Below, piece by piece: positions 23,959-35,820 of a stretch of 64,000 bases of DNA. This DNA comes from Phoenix dactylifera. Taxonomy: Eukaryota; Streptophyta; Magnoliopsida; Arecales; Arecaceae. Made by a program: the position numbers and the translations under genes. The stretch covers positions 15,944,129 through 16,008,128 of the forward strand of contig NC_052397.1 in assembly GCF_009389715.1 (NCBI RefSeq), read 5' to 3'. The notes beneath the pieces are model-generated. The model was not told the DNA's origin and did no database searches. It was given only the letters and a program-made list of their open reading frames with translations. How positions within the stretch are numbered: position 1 is the stretch's first letter; each line of letters begins with the position of its first letter.

Positions 23959-25221
23959 CTTTCACTAAACTATTCTGTATTCATCATCATTTGTTGGTCA
24001 TTTTTTTTTAATCCTTCACTAATTATTACCTTCTTGACTGAAAATTGTGCTCTATAGCCTGGCAGATATGGCTGCCAATCCATTCCATGCTCTCTTCTAT
24101 ATAGTTTATATGCTGTTATCTTGTGCGCTTTTCTCAAAGACGTGGATAGAGGTTTCTGGATCATCAGCATGAGATGTGGCTAAACAGCTCAAGGTTCATC
24201 TTATCTCTTTTGTCATTTATATTTGTGTTAATTTTTCTTTATAAAAAGTGTATGGATACGGTCATGCCTAATGTAATGACAAATGTTCAGTTTTTGTCTT
24301 CTTTTTTTTTATTATTATTTTTGCAAAAAATACTGTTTTCAGAACACTTATGTCTTCTGAAATTGTTAAACTGTATTGGTCTTTCTTTTTACTAATTCTT
24401 CAGGGCATATCATAAGATTTTCATAGCGTTAGCTACATCTGCCAACTCAAAAAAAGGGTGTTGTTTTATATCTGGGTTGACTTGCTTCATCTTTCATTCA
24501 CTACAACTTGTGACTGTATGTTATTAGATGGGCAGAGGTTTTGTTGGGGATTTTAGATACTTCAGACTCCTCATTTATAAGGTTAATATAACAGAAATAT
24601 AGAACAGTTTAGAAGTTTCTAGAGATCTGTGGTCTAACTGATGAAAGCTTTCTACTATGTCCTAATGTCTTTGTGTAGTTAGCAAGTCTATACTAGGTAA
24701 AGATTTTCTCATTTGTAGCCATTCAAGTTCTAAGTTAGGGAATCCAAGACCCAAGCAATGCAAGTGTTTGGGAGTCTTTGTTCTTTTCTATGATAACTAT
24801 CTTGCTTTAAGGTGTGTACTCTAAGCTTAATTTTGAAGAGTAGTACGGCACCTACCTTGTTTGTTAAAGAGCAGTAAGAGCTTGCACTAGTTTCAAAACA
24901 CGCTATAAACACCAAACTCCACCTTGGGGTCCTGATAATCTGCCATGTTGGCATTAAGCTTGAAATGATCATAAAACTTGTCTTGAAGCTCCTAGTTGAG
25001 ATGCCTGAATGCCTTTATTATCGACTGGATTTCTTGCTCTAGTCCTGGTATGCACTACCTGTGCAAGACCTCAGAGTAGACTACTCAACACGGGTGGTTG
25101 GGAACCATCATATCAATATTCAAGAGGCAGCTTGACAACTTAGATGCACAAGGTGCAAAACATTAAGATATCTCAGATCTAGGTACAAGGCTCTAAGTGA
25201 GGAGAACCTTAGCAAAGTATG

Positions 25222-25300
25222 GTGCAATATATATATACATATATATATATATATGTATATATATATGTATATATGTATATATATGTATATATACATATGT
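25222..25300. repeat. Imperfect (TA)n microsatellite
   Basis: About 80 nt of TATA/TGTA/TACA units in the last SEC61A intron, just before the TRIM-like LTR. Translated frames across it are artefacts. Confidence 0.9.
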
Positions 25301-25343
25301 ATCTGTGTGTGTTCATATACATATATAAAAACATTTTAGACGG

Positions 25344-25586
25344 TGTGAGGCCCAATAGTCCCACATCGGAAAGACTCGTTCCAGAGCTTGGGCATATGAG
25401 GCGGGTGTCTCCTAATCCTGCAGACGCGTTTTGGGTGGAAAACAAAACCGGGGAGGGGTGAAGGACGCTTGTGTGAAGCCCCAGAACCGGACAATATCTA
25501 GCAGGGGAGCCCCGTGTTCCCCCCTCATGTGGCCCCCACGTGGGCACTGGGTGCCTCACGTGCCTCGCAGAGGCGGGGGCGTGACA
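25344..25586 (+). mobile_element. TRIM-like solo LTR with attached primer-binding site
   Basis: The 243-bp unit starts TGTGAGGCCCAATAGTCCC and ends GGCGTGACA, the TG...CA borders of an LTR. It contains the TAGTCCCACATCGG box near its start and a GGACAATAT box towards its end, both shared with the TRIM at 57759-58716. Directly behind it, at 25589-25602, stands TGGTATCAGAGCCA, the initiator-Met tRNA primer-binding site. After the primer-binding site the element stops and the Copia element begins. No internal region or second LTR follows. Confidence 0.65.
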
Positions 25587-25613
25587 TTTGGTATCAGAGC
25601 CAGGTTATTAAAC

Positions 25614-26002
25614 TTATGGTTATTAAACTTGTTTTTTAATATTAGTAACTTATGGTTTTATTTTGTAATTGCATATTAGTATGGTGAGGAGTTACATGTC
25701 TTTTGGGTTTTAGTCATGTGGGAGTTACATGTCTTTTGAGTTTTTAGTCATGTGGGAGTTACATGGAGTTATAAGGGATTTATTTAGAGAAAGTTATTTG
25801 AGATTTATTTGGGGTTATGAATGGTGTAATGACCAATTCAATTAGGAAGGTTAAAAGACAATCTAATGATGCCTATAAATATCCATGTACTCTAGTTGTT
25901 TTAAAAATAAGTGGAATACAAGTTATTCATGTGTGCCTAAAATCCTCTCCACTTTTCTTCCATAGAATAATTTGTGAGTGTGAATCCTCTTGATTTCCAA
26001 CA
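25614..26002 (+). repeat. 5' LTR of the Copia element
   Basis: Ends in TTCCAACA like the 3' LTR. A TATAAATA promoter-like box lies near 25875. Its first bases (TTATGG...AAACTTG) differ from those of the 3' LTR (TGTTGG...AAAGTTG) and instead resemble the 15 bp just before them, so the left border is abnormal. Confidence 0.85.
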
Positions 26003-26005
26003 AAT

Positions 26006-26019
26006 TGGTATCAGAGCCA
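26006..26019 (+). other. Primer-binding site of the Copia element
   Basis: TGGTATCAGAGCCA starts four bases after the 5' LTR. It is complementary to the 3' end of plant initiator-methionine tRNA, the usual primer of Copia elements. Confidence 0.9.
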
Positions 26020-26040
26020 AGACTTTTCTTGTGAGAAAGA

Positions 26041-28473
26041 GTGATGGCAAATGGAATGCTTCCGTTTCTTATGCCGCGGTTCACCAAGGATAACTATGAA
26101 AATTGGTGTATCCGTATGAAGGCAATCTTGGGATCTCAAGATTTGTGGGAGATCGTTGACAAAGGCTACACGGAATCGGAGAGTGAAGATTCCTTGACTC
26201 CAGCTCAAAAGGAGTCCTTACAAGCCACAAGAAAGAAGGATCGGAAGGCCATCATGATCATCCATCAATGTTTGGATGATGGCATGCTACAACGAGTTGC
26301 TAATGCAACTTCTTCGAAGCAAACTTGGGAGATTCTCCAAAACTCCTATCAAGGAGTTGACAAAGTCAAGAAGATTCGTCTTCAATCTTTGCGTGGTGAA
26401 TTTGAAGCCTTACATATGAAAGAATCCGAATCAATCTCGGATTACTCTTCAAGGGTGTTGACCGTCGTAAATCAACTAAGGAGGTACGGCGAAAATGTGA
26501 GTGATACAAGGGTTATTGAAAAAATCCTTCGTTCACTGGATCCCAAGTTCAATTTTATTGTTGTAGCCATTGAAGAGTCCAAAGATCTAGACTCCATGAC
26601 AATCGATCAACTCATGGGGTCACTACAAGCTCATGAAGAGAAGGTTGTCAAGAAGCAAGAGACTTTAGAGCAAATGTTACAAACAAAAGTCTCTTTGAAA
26701 GAAAAAGAAGATCGTAGTTGGAAAGGCGAAAGAGGTCGTGGACGTGGAAATGGACGTGGTAGAGGAAGAGGTGGTTGTGGATCATCCAACAAAGAAGAAA
26801 AGAAGCAAGAATGGTATCAATCAAGAGGACGTGGAAGAGGAAACAATTCGAGATCAAATGGAGGGAGGTATGATAAATCTCGAATTCGTTGCTATAATTG
26901 TCAAAAATATGGTCATTTTGCTTCGGAGTGTAGAAGTTCTTCTCAAAATATCGAAGAAGAAGCTAACTATGCTGAAAATGAAGAGACGGAGCAAACTTTG
27001 TTGTTGGCATGCAAAGGAGAAGAAAATGGAGATCATGATTTATGGTATCTTGACAATGCGGCTAGCAACCACATGTGCGGTGACAAAAGCAAATTTGTGG
27101 AGTTGGATGAAACTGCAAGTGGTAATGTGATTTTTGGAGATTCTTCCAAAGTATCGATCAAGGGGAAAGGTACAATTTTGATTCGCTTGAAAAATGGTGA
27201 TCATCAATTTATTGCTAATGTTTTCTATGTCCCAAGCATAAAAAATAATATTTTGAGCTTAGGACAACTCTTAGAGAAAGGCTATGATATTCAAATGAAA
27301 GATCTTAGTCTTTCGATAAGAGATCAAAAGGGAAGTTTGGTGGCCAAAGTTAAAATGACAAGAAACCGCATGTTTTTGCTCAACCTTCAAACCGATGTTG
27401 CTAAATGCTTGAAAGCTTGTGTTGAAGATCCAAATTGGCTTTGGCACTTGAGGCTTGGGCACTTGAATTTTGATGGGCTAGAATTATTGGCCAAGAAGGA
27501 TATGGTGAATGGGTTGCCCTTTATTGACCACCCAAATCAACTTTGTGAAGGATGTCTCTTTGGCAAGCAATCAAGAAAAAGCTTTCCAAAAGAAGCCAGC
27601 ACAAGAGCAAGGGAACCACTACAACTTGTTCATTCAGATGTTTGTGGTCCATTCAATCCACCATCTTTTGGTAAGAACAAGTACTTTCTTTTATTTATTG
27701 ATGACTTTAGCCGGAAGACTTGGGTGTATTTTCTTAAAGAAAAATCGGAGGTGTTTGAAGCATTTAAAAAATTCAAGGCACTTGTTGAGAAACAAAGTGG
27801 TTTTGATATAAAGGCTATACGATCCGATAGAGGAGGTGAGTTCACATCAAATGCTTTCAAAAATTTTTGTGAAGAAAATGGAATTCACCAACCTTTAACG
27901 GTTCCAAGATCCCCGCAACAAAATGGGGTTGCGGAGAGAAAAAATAGAACCATCCTTAATATGGTTCGGAGTATGTTAAAAAGCAAGAATATGCCTAAAG
28001 ATTTTTGGGCCGAAGCCGTTAATTGTGCAGTGTACTTATCCAACCGGTGTCCTACTAAAAGTGTGCCAAATCAAACACCACAAGAAGCATGGAGTGGAAG
28101 AAGACCAAGTGTCTATCATTTGCGTGTTTTTGGAAGCATAGCCTATGCACATGTGCCGGATGAAAAGCGCTCCAAGCTAGATGTCAAGAGTGAAAAATTG
28201 GTCTTCATCGGTTATGATGCAAGATCCAAGGGCTACAAGTTGTACAATCCAAGAAGTCACAAGATCATCACTAGTAGAGATGTTGAATTTGATGAAGCAA
28301 GTTCATGGAATTGGAATTCTCCAAAAGAAGAGTATGACTTTTTTCCTTTCTTTGAAGAGGCGGAGCCCCCTTCTCCACCTTCAACACCTCCATCATCTGC
28401 TCAAGTGCAATCATCTCCATCATCAAGTGAGGCAAGCTCAAGTGAAGGACCAAGAGGCACAAGGAGTCTTTAA
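26041..28473 (+). CDS. Copia gag-protease-integrase polyprotein (up to an in-frame stop)
   Basis: 810 residues. In order they show a UBN2-type gag domain (about 10-200) and an Arg/Gly-rich tail with a CCHC zinc knuckle (C284 to C297, CX2CX4HX4C). An aspartic protease follows with D338 in a DNAAS context. The integrase has an HHCC zinc domain (H469, H473, C502, C505) and catalytic D533, D596 and E632, with the canonical 35-residue D-E spacing. The frame ends at TAA 28471-28473 just after RSL, at the junction before reverse transcriptase. The following pol frame is in the same phase, so the two were one polyprotein. Elements of this kind make virus-like particles in the cytoplasm and integrate cDNA in the nucleus. 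Activity of this copy is doubtful because of the stop. Confidence 0.9.
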   Translation: MMANGMLPFLMPRFTKDNYENWCIRMKAILGSQDLWEIVDKGYTESESEDSLTPAQKESLQATRKKDRKAIMIIHQCLDDGMLQRVANATSSKQTWEILQNSYQGVDKVKKIRLQSLRGEFEALHMKESESISDYSSRVLTVVNQLRRYGENVSDTRVIEKILRSLDPKFNFIVVAIEESKDLDSMTIDQLMGSLQAHEEKVVKKQETLEQMLQTKVSLKEKEDRSWKGERGRGRGNGRGRGRGGCGSSNKEEKKQEWYQSRGRGRGNNSRSNGGRYDKSRIRCYNCQKYGHFASECRSSSQNIEEEANYAENEETEQTLLLACKGEENGDHDLWYLDNAASNHMCGDKSKFVELDETASGNVIFGDSSKVSIKGKGTILIRLKNGDHQFIANVFYVPSIKNNILSLGQLLEKGYDIQMKDLSLSIRDQKGSLVAKVKMTRNRMFLLNLQTDVAKCLKACVEDPNWLWHLRLGHLNFDGLELLAKKDMVNGLPFIDHPNQLCEGCLFGKQSRKSFPKEASTRAREPLQLVHSDVCGPFNPPSFGKNKYFLLFIDDFSRKTWVYFLKEKSEVFEAFKKFKALVEKQSGFDIKAIRSDRGGEFTSNAFKNFCEENGIHQPLTVPRSPQQNGVAERKNRTILNMVRSMLKSKNMPKDFWAEAVNCAVYLSNRCPTKSVPNQTPQEAWSGRRPSVYHLRVFGSIAYAHVPDEKRSKLDVKSEKLVFIGYDARSKGYKLYNPRSHKIITSRDVEFDEASSWNWNSPKEEYDFFPFFEEAEPPSPPSTPPSSAQVQSSPSSSEASSSEGPRGTRSL

Positions 28474-28599
28474 GACATATATGATGCCACGGATGAGGTA
28501 ACGGAAAGATTAAGTGATTTAACACTTTTTTGTCTTTTTGCCGGTAGTGAACCTCTAAGCTTTGAAGAAGCAACTCAAGACAAGAAGTGGAGAGATGCT

Positions 28600-30102
28600 A
28601 TGAATGAAGAAATCAAAGCCATAGAGAAGAATGGAACTTGGGAGCTTACTACTCTTCCGGAAGGGCAAAAGGCAATCGGAGTTAAATGGGTGTACAAGGC
28701 AAAGAAGAATTCAAGAGGAGAAGTCGAGAGGCACAAGGCAAGACTTGTTGTCAAGAGATACAACCAAAGGCCTGGGATCGACTATGATGAGGTATTTGCA
28801 CCCGTTGCTCGTTTGGAAACTATTAGATTAATTATTTCTTTGGCGGCACAAAATAATTGGAGAATCCATCAAATGGATGTGAAGTCCGCTTTTTTGAATG
28901 GTCTTCTTGAAGAAGAGGTTTATGTGAAACAACCTTTGGGATATATTGTGAAAGGGCAAGAAGACAAAGTTTTGAAATTAAAAAAAGCCTTGTATGGCTT
29001 GAAGCAAGCACCAAGAGCTTGGAATACCAAAATTGACAAGTATTTCCAAGACAACAAGTGCACCAAATGTCCTTATGAGCATGCCCTTTACACAAAGGTC
29101 AATGATAATGGAGATATATTTGTGGTTTGCTTGTATGTAGATGACTTGATTTTTACCGGCAACAATTCTATTATGTTTGAAGAATTCAAGCAAGCTATGT
29201 CTCAAGAGTTTGAGATGACGGACATTGGCCTTATGGCTTACTACCTTGGCATTGAAGTGAAGCAAATGGAAGATGGAATGTTCATCTCTCAAGAAGGTTA
29301 TGCTAAAGAAGTTCTCAAAAAGTTCAAGATGGATGATAGCAATCCGGTGAGCACCCCTGTGGAATGTGGAGTCAAATTATCAAGATATGAAGATGGAGAA
29401 AAGGTAGATCCTACATTCTTCAAAAGTCTTGTTGGAAGTTTAAGATATTTAACTTGCACAAGGCTGGATATTCTATTTGGGGTTGGACTTGTTAGTCGGT
29501 ATATGGAAGCTCCTACTTCATCCCATTTGAAGGTGGCCAAGAGAATTCTCCGCTACATCAAAGGTACCCTTAATTATGGCCTATTCTATTCATTTGTTGA
29601 TAACTTCACACTTGTTGGATATAGTGATAGTGATTGGGCCGGAGATGTGGATGAAAGAAAAAGTACGACGGGATATGTTTTCTTTATGGGAAGTGCGGCT
29701 TTTACATGGTCTTCAAAAAAGCAACCTATTGTGACACTTTCTACTTGTGAAGCGGAGTATGTTGCCATCTCAAGTTGTGTTTGTCAAGCTATTTGGCTAA
29801 GGTATTTGTTGAAGGAGCTTCATATGTTACAAGAAGAACCAACGGAGATTTTTGTGGACAACAAATCAGCAATAGCATTAGCCAAGAATCCGGTGTTTCA
29901 TGAGCGAAGCAAGCATATCGATACAAAGTATCATTTCGTTAGAGAATGTATGGCTAAGAAGGAAGTGAAGCTCAAGTACATGAAGTCTCAAGATCAAATT
30001 GCCGATATTTTCACTAAGCCCCTCAAGAGTGAAACATTTTGCAAGTTAAGGAGTTTGTTTGGAGTTGCAAAACCAAGTTTAAGGGAGGGTGTTGGTTATT
30101 AA
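28600..30102 (+). CDS. Copia reverse transcriptase-RNase H
   Basis: 500 residues from the first ATG after the stop; the open frame reaches back to 28474. It begins with the WELTTLP and GVKWVYKAK blocks, has QMDVKSAFLNG and the catalytic YVDD at residues 179-182, then the RNase H part with YSDSDWAGD, STCEAEY and DNKSAIALAKNPVFHERSKH. The terminal stop TAA at 30100-30102 lies 11 bp inside the 3' LTR. No frameshift or further stop is present. Without readthrough or internal initiation it would not be translated from the gag start. Confidence 0.9.
   Translation: MNEEIKAIEKNGTWELTTLPEGQKAIGVKWVYKAKKNSRGEVERHKARLVVKRYNQRPGIDYDEVFAPVARLETIRLIISLAAQNNWRIHQMDVKSAFLNGLLEEEVYVKQPLGYIVKGQEDKVLKLKKALYGLKQAPRAWNTKIDKYFQDNKCTKCPYEHALYTKVNDNGDIFVVCLYVDDLIFTGNNSIMFEEFKQAMSQEFEMTDIGLMAYYLGIEVKQMEDGMFISQEGYAKEVLKKFKMDDSNPVSTPVECGVKLSRYEDGEKVDPTFFKSLVGSLRYLTCTRLDILFGVGLVSRYMEAPTSSHLKVAKRILRYIKGTLNYGLFYSFVDNFTLVGYSDSDWAGDVDERKSTTGYVFFMGSAAFTWSSKKQPIVTLSTCEAEYVAISSCVCQAIWLRYLLKELHMLQEEPTEIFVDNKSAIALAKNPVFHERSKHIDTKYHFVRECMAKKEVKLKYMKSQDQIADIFTKPLKSETFCKLRSLFGVAKPSLREGVGY
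30081..30089 (+). other. Polypurine tract of the Copia element
   Basis: AAGGGAGGG directly precedes the TGTTGG start of the 3' LTR and would prime plus-strand synthesis. It overlaps the last codons of the RNase H frame. Confidence 0.85.
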
Positions 30103-30478
30103 AGTTGTTTTTTAATATTAGTAACTTATGGTTTTATTTTGTAATTGCATATTAGTATGGTGAGGAGTTACATGTCTTTTGGGTTTTAGTCATGTGGGAG
30201 TTACATGTCTTTTGAGTTTTTAGTCATGTGGGAGTTACATGGAGTTATAAGGGATTTATTTAGAGAAAGTTATTTGAGATTTATTTGGGGTTATGAATGG
30301 TGTAATGACCAATTCAATTAGGAAGGTTAAAAGACAATCTAATGATGCCTATAAATATCCATGTACTCTAGTTGTTTTAAAAATAAGTGGAATACAAGTT
30401 ATTCATGTGTGCCTAAAATCCTCTCCACTTTTCTTCCATAGAATAATTTGTGAGTGTGAATCCTCTTGATTTCCAACA
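30090..30478 (+). repeat. 3' LTR of the Copia element
   Basis: 389 bp, begins TGTTGG and ends CCAACA, thus with proper TG...CA borders and a short terminal inverted repeat (TGTTGG/CCAACA). The flank after it is AAGTGCACC. Confidence 0.9.
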
Positions 30479-32407
30479 AAGTGCACCCTTAAAATGATCT
30501 ATATTATGAAAAAATGCCTAGAAATCAAAATTCATGTGCTTTGTAGCCTTTAACCTAAGAACAATGAACGATTTTAATAGCATGGTACCACATTTTGCTA
30601 TGATTTGGTCATCAAAATGCATTAATGAAATCATGATTAATGAAGTGGGCCATCAATTAATATGGTCTATAATATATTTTTGATCTGATTCGGGAAAAAG
30701 AAGGAATTCGCTCTCAAATCTCTTAAAAGCATATTATATAATAGGAAAATAGGCAAAGTAGGGTCTAGGTTCCTTTTTTTCACCAGTGATGATAAAATTA
30801 AACTACAAAATCTTTATTTATACTAGTGAGATCTGCCCTTTAATAGTCCAGGTTGAATTCCTTTTTCAGTTAAAAGAGATTACAACTTTTCCAAAATAGA
30901 CATGATTAATGGAAATGACCATAGAAAATCTAAAATCCTATATCAACTTCCACATCAATTTTGTCTTTAGCTACCTTAATTAATTCTTTCTGGATTGAGA
31001 GATATGTTTGGATAAAGTTTCTCCCATAATGAAAATTTTTCACTTTGACTGACCTGTTTCAAGGCCCAAATGATGGAATTTGGCACTTGAATACTAGCTA
31101 TTCCAATATCTTTAACGTCATATTGTAGATCTTGAAGAGTTTTATGATTTAGAAAAAAGAGCATATCGTTCAGATATCATATGAGCAAGTTAGGGTCTTT
31201 AGAAGTTTGACATGCAACTTAGCTTTACAATATAGCAGATCTCGCTCCTAGATTTTGCCTAGACCTACCTATAGTTGCTATAGTGGTCCACATCTAGTAG
31301 GGTGATCCTACTGGATCGATTTTAGCCCATTAATGCAATTAATGCTATTTTTATTTTTACTTGATATGTATGTTAAAGATCCCTAAAAATATATGATTTT
31401 TTAATGTCCACCAATTTTTGAAGGTGTAGATCAAACTCAATGGTGGGGATCTTCAATTTGAGTATTGTTATTTTTAGAATTGTTAGATATTTTATCAAAT
31501 ATTTAACATTTATTGTCTATTCTCACTCATATAAGTAATAAATTCATCAAGTAAATATATTTGATGTCAAAAATAATAGAAATACAATGCAAAAAAGTAA
31601 TAATTTATTGTTCCTCCCCCCCCCCCCCCCCCCCCCCCCCTCCTTCCACACACACATACACACTAAATACACTCACTTAAAACACACTCATATAGAGACA
31701 CATACGCATGCAAACCACATGAACAGTCTTGAAGGCGTGCTTTTTTGGCCTAGGCACCTTTCTGAGGTGCTCATAAGATACGCATCTGGAGTACCTGGAT
31801 GAGTTACATTCTCTTGTGGTAGGCAAGGAACTTGGGTTGTAGACGGGCATGCCTTGCACCTCAAGTTCACCATAGACATGCTCATAACAAGGCTGGAATC
31901 TCGTGCTTCCTCCTTGAGCCCTTAAACTTGCTTATCTGTTCATAGTTTGGTGGTGGTCTGTGTGGGTCTTGCAATAGACCTTTGGCTCACAAGTGGTCTT
32001 TCTTTTTTTCTCTTCATAAGCATGTAATGAGACAGCAGGTTCAATCCTATAATTATAATTTTATACCTTGCATATGCAATTCTGACCTGTTCGGTGCATT
32101 CATACAAAACTCTTATGGTCTCACTGTGAATTCATTCTTGAAGCTAGATAAGGTCCATGACCAGTACATAGCCCCATAGTCCAGATCATGTCGTGAGGAT
32201 AAATAGAACAATTATGCTCTTTATTCCCCCTAGTTGCATCATACAAGAACCAGTTTATGAGTCACAAAGTAATTCTTGTTCACCTGAAAATCTATTACTG
32301 CATAGGTGTTTTCTTAACTTCTACTCTTTTATTTGGAAATTTTCACCTTATCTATGCTGATCATTTGACAATGACATTTTATTTTAACTTTTATTGTTTT
32401 GTTTTAG
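30479..32407. other. Rest of the last SEC61A intron, no feature recognised except a C tract
   Basis: AT-rich sequence with no coding frame of note. It includes the C homopolymer at 31616-31640 and a CA-rich stretch after it. The acceptor TTTTAG at 32402-32407 ends the intron. Confidence 0.5.
31616..31640. repeat. Poly(C) tract, 25 nt
   Basis: An uninterrupted run of 25 C. On the minus strand it is poly(G), able to form G-quadruplex structure. Length may be inexact in any assembly. Confidence 0.9.
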
Positions 32408-32647
32408 GAACAACAAATGGTGATGCCTGGTCATAGGGAGTCCAATCTACAGAAGGAGTTGAACCGCTACATTCCAACTGCTGCAGCATTTGGGGGCATG
32501 TGCATTGGTGCCTTGACGGTTCTTGCAGATTTCATGGGAGCAATTGGTTCTGGAACGGGGATACTACTTTCTGTGACTATCATATATCCATATTTTGAGA
32601 TGTTTGAAAAGGAGAGAGCAACTGAGCTTGGGTTCTTCGGATTTTGA

Positions 32648-35600
32648 TTCTTGGAAAGTCGCACGGAGGACAATCTAGATGAAGGCTAAAAAGAGAGCCA
32701 TTTCTTGCAGTTTTGGGGAAACATGAATGTGGGACAGATACAACTATACAAGGCCTTTTTAACATCAGGTGTAGGAGTACAAGAAGTTTAGCTTTCGCCA
32801 GTGTAGTTTTTTTTGTTCACACAGACTATTCTGACGCTGGATAGACCAAGTTGAAAGAAAGATGTGTTGTGTCCAGCCAAAGTAGACAATATATTTTTAG
32901 TATTTCAATTCAGTTTAATTTCGTTTGATCTTTTAAGAAGCTAACAGATAAATGTTGATCTCTAATTATCTTTGTGTCCAGCCAAAGTAGACAATATTTT
33001 TTTTAGCTTGTTAATCTGTGCTTCTCCATGCTTCAGAAACTCCACTCTTTTACTGCTTGACTAGAACTCAAAACAGATTTTGATATTTACAGTCATGCAA
33101 TTTATACTGAACCTCGGGATGCTTCATGAAATCTCTAATGCAAAATATGTGCAAAAGATATTATTTGACAATTTTTGTTCTGCATTGGAGTCTGACAGAA
33201 TCCTTAATAAGATCAGCAGAAAGTAGATTATTTATGAAGAGAAGAAGGATATTATGTGGCCATTCTGTTCATGATTTAAGAGGATCAGAGTACACACCAT
33301 ATTTGTGGTTGGTAATGTTTTTCTTCTTGTGATTAACCAGTTTGAAGTCTCCAATTATAAAAAGATCCTATCGACATCATCATTCTCATTAATGAAAAAG
33401 TGGTCAAAGATTTACATAATGGAACATGCTACAATCGCTTTCTCTTAAACTTGCTTGAAAAACAATTAAAGAGGAAAGGCTTGCCTTGACAAGGACTACA
33501 CTTGAAAGGAAAAGAGGAAATAGCCAAGAAAGAATCAAAGATGTTGAAGTCCCGGGAGGATATCAAATGTTGACGAATCTTGATGGATGTCAAGGATATA
33601 TTTTTAAAGCGCCCATCCTTTATATTTCATTGCAATTTTTCTGGCCGATCTATTGTGGTGGGTAGTGAAGATTGGTAATAAGTGTCAGATAAAATTCAAC
33701 AGCTTAAAAGTTGTCCTTCAGAAATTGCTGATGAAGGCAGTCCATCACAAACCACAGATAAAAGCTCATCAAGGCCCCCCAATTTTTTCTCACAGAAGTG
33801 TTAAAGGTCCCTAAAACACATTCCTCCAGATTCTATGTTGTAGAAAATCTCATGTAAAGCTTCCCCTTAAAATACATTTTGTTCCATTAAGTATCCTTTA
33901 TATATTGTTTATTTCTTCAAAATCTAAATATCTTTTTTAATACTTTTTGATGAAGAAATAAACACTGAATTGTTCCATGCTGAAATTTCCATGGACTATG
34001 ATAAATCTGTAGTAACTGGTCATGATGCATGCCTGCGTTTTAAGCCTGTCGACGCCAATTTTACCAGTTCATGATGTTCATTGTCGACAGCACCGCGATG
34101 ATCATGCCATTTCTCTGTGCTTATCTCCACAGCTTCTAAATCCAGAACCACCTAAGCTACCCTTCCCTTGCCACACAAAATGTCACTCTCCTCACCTACC
34201 TCAGTGTGTACAAGTTTAGACCCAATCTTCTTTGGGCCACATGATTTCTCACCGACATCGGTACACTAGATCCTTATCTCATGCCATCATTGAAAACTTG
34301 CAGGTTGTAGGATGCATGTTCTTGTCATCAAAGAATCACCATTAAGAAAATTATCTTTTCATGGAAGAAAAAAAATGAGGAAAAAAAACAGTTCATTTGT
34401 TCTTGATATTGTTCCATGATGTTATGATGGATATGAATCTTTTCCAAGAAGTATATTGAAGGTTTTAGTATCTGTGGCGTAGCCTGAGACCACCTACCAC
34501 TGCCAAGAACTTAGATAATCTTCATATCATTGTCTTAGCTAAAGTAAGAAAACGTGTCAGTGGAAACCCCACTTCTTGAGATGTCAAACAAAGTATAATT
34601 AATACTGTGTTCTCATCGATTCGCACCAATTGTTTGTTCCAAAACTCTCCATGCTGTAAAGGAAGATTGCGATATTCAGTGATGTTTGTGGAAATGTTTG
34701 TGATGGCTTCTGACTTTATCATGGTGTTGGTGAATGATAGACCCTTTCCTTTGTCTTCTCAACAAGACAAATAAAATGGAACAAAACAACAAAGGCCATA
34801 TGGCAAGGTGTCCCAGGGAGAGCAACCCTGGTGTTACGGGACAGTCCTTCAAGCAAAGGAAGGGAGATTGGTCTAGTTTTTAGTGATATCTTTCAAGCTA
34901 CTTCAGCCTTCAAAAAACAAACGTCCGGATGATCTTTGCATGACTGCAAACAGATGTGAGCTAGGAAGTGTTTTTTTTTTGTGTCAAATGTTGGTTTCTC
35001 AAAATAAACAATGAACGGGTCTAGAAACAAGGTATTCTAAAACAGCAGCTGCCAGGAGACAAGAACTCAAAGCTTGGTTTTTTGTCGGAATTATATTGTC
35101 CTGCTCTTGCTGTGTTGGTTACTGCTGTCTGATAATATTCATAGAATCTGATATCATTTTGTTTTCTAAAAGTATATATATATATAAAACTATAATCCTG
35201 GGCTTGAATTAAATTACAAATTTGCAAATCAAAAGTGATATCAGTAATTGAATCCATTATGTCAGCAGACTGAGGGTATATCTTACAAGTCCAGCTAATT
35301 AAAGAAGATAAACCATTTCACATTGATATTTTTGACACAAACAGGGTAATAGCTCAAATTAAGATCAGCCTTCTCCATTTGGAGGAGGCTTCCATTTTGT
35401 TTTCCATTGAGATGCTCTAGGATTTATGTATCATTGTAGATTGACTAGAAGTTATCATGACAAATCTGTAAGACATGGAGGCCTTGCATATATCATATGA
35501 TTGAACTTTTTTTACAAGAGTTGGAGCTCCTGAGCTCCATCTTTCAGAATAAATTCTAGAGCTTTTATCTAGTTAAATTGAATAATTTAAAAACCCATCT

Positions 35601-35733
35601 TCATCTTTTTTTTATTATTATTAACGACGGCCGACATAAGAAAATGTGCAAACACAAAGTACTAATTGAAAATAAACTGCACACCATTTCTTATACACGC
35701 GTTTTCTCTCTCTCTTTTTTTTTTCCCTTCTCT

Positions 35734-35820
<87 letters not shown>

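Larger units (their letters stand above)
25614..30478 (+). mobile_element. Young, nearly intact Ty1-Copia LTR retrotransposon
   Basis: The element is 4,865 bp. LTRs are 25614-26002 and 30090-30478 (389 bp each) and I could find no difference between them beyond the first 13 bp. The primer-binding site at 26006-26019 matches initiator-Met tRNA, and the polypurine tract AAGGGAGGG lies at 30081-30089. The internal order gag, protease, integrase, reverse transcriptase, RNase H is that of Copia. The frame is continuous from 26041 to 30102 apart from one TAA at 28471-28473. It sits in the same orientation inside the last intron of the SEC61A pseudogene. The expected 5-bp target duplication is missing. 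Confidence 0.95.
21249..32647 (+). pseudogene. SEC61 alpha (protein translocon channel) pseudogene, intron-containing
   Basis: Coding exons are 21249-21592, 22961-23187, 23279-23633, 23698-23825, 24058-24193 and 32408-32647, all with GT-AG borders. Together they cover the whole Sec61 alpha protein, about 476 residues: the ten-helix channel of the ER Sec61 complex. Recognisable blocks are [68 protein letters not shown] and [18 protein letters not shown]. Three lesions break it. One base is missing near 23125 after ICLD, which makes exon 22961-23187 one base short of frame. There is an in-frame TGA at 23382-23384 after HLLIT, and another at 24170-24172 after SGSSA. Both TGA codons sit where the family has Arg, consistent with CGA to TGA change. 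Introns are kept, so this is a decayed duplicate, not a retrocopy. The last intron is 8.2 kb because of retrotransposons. Confidence 0.9.
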
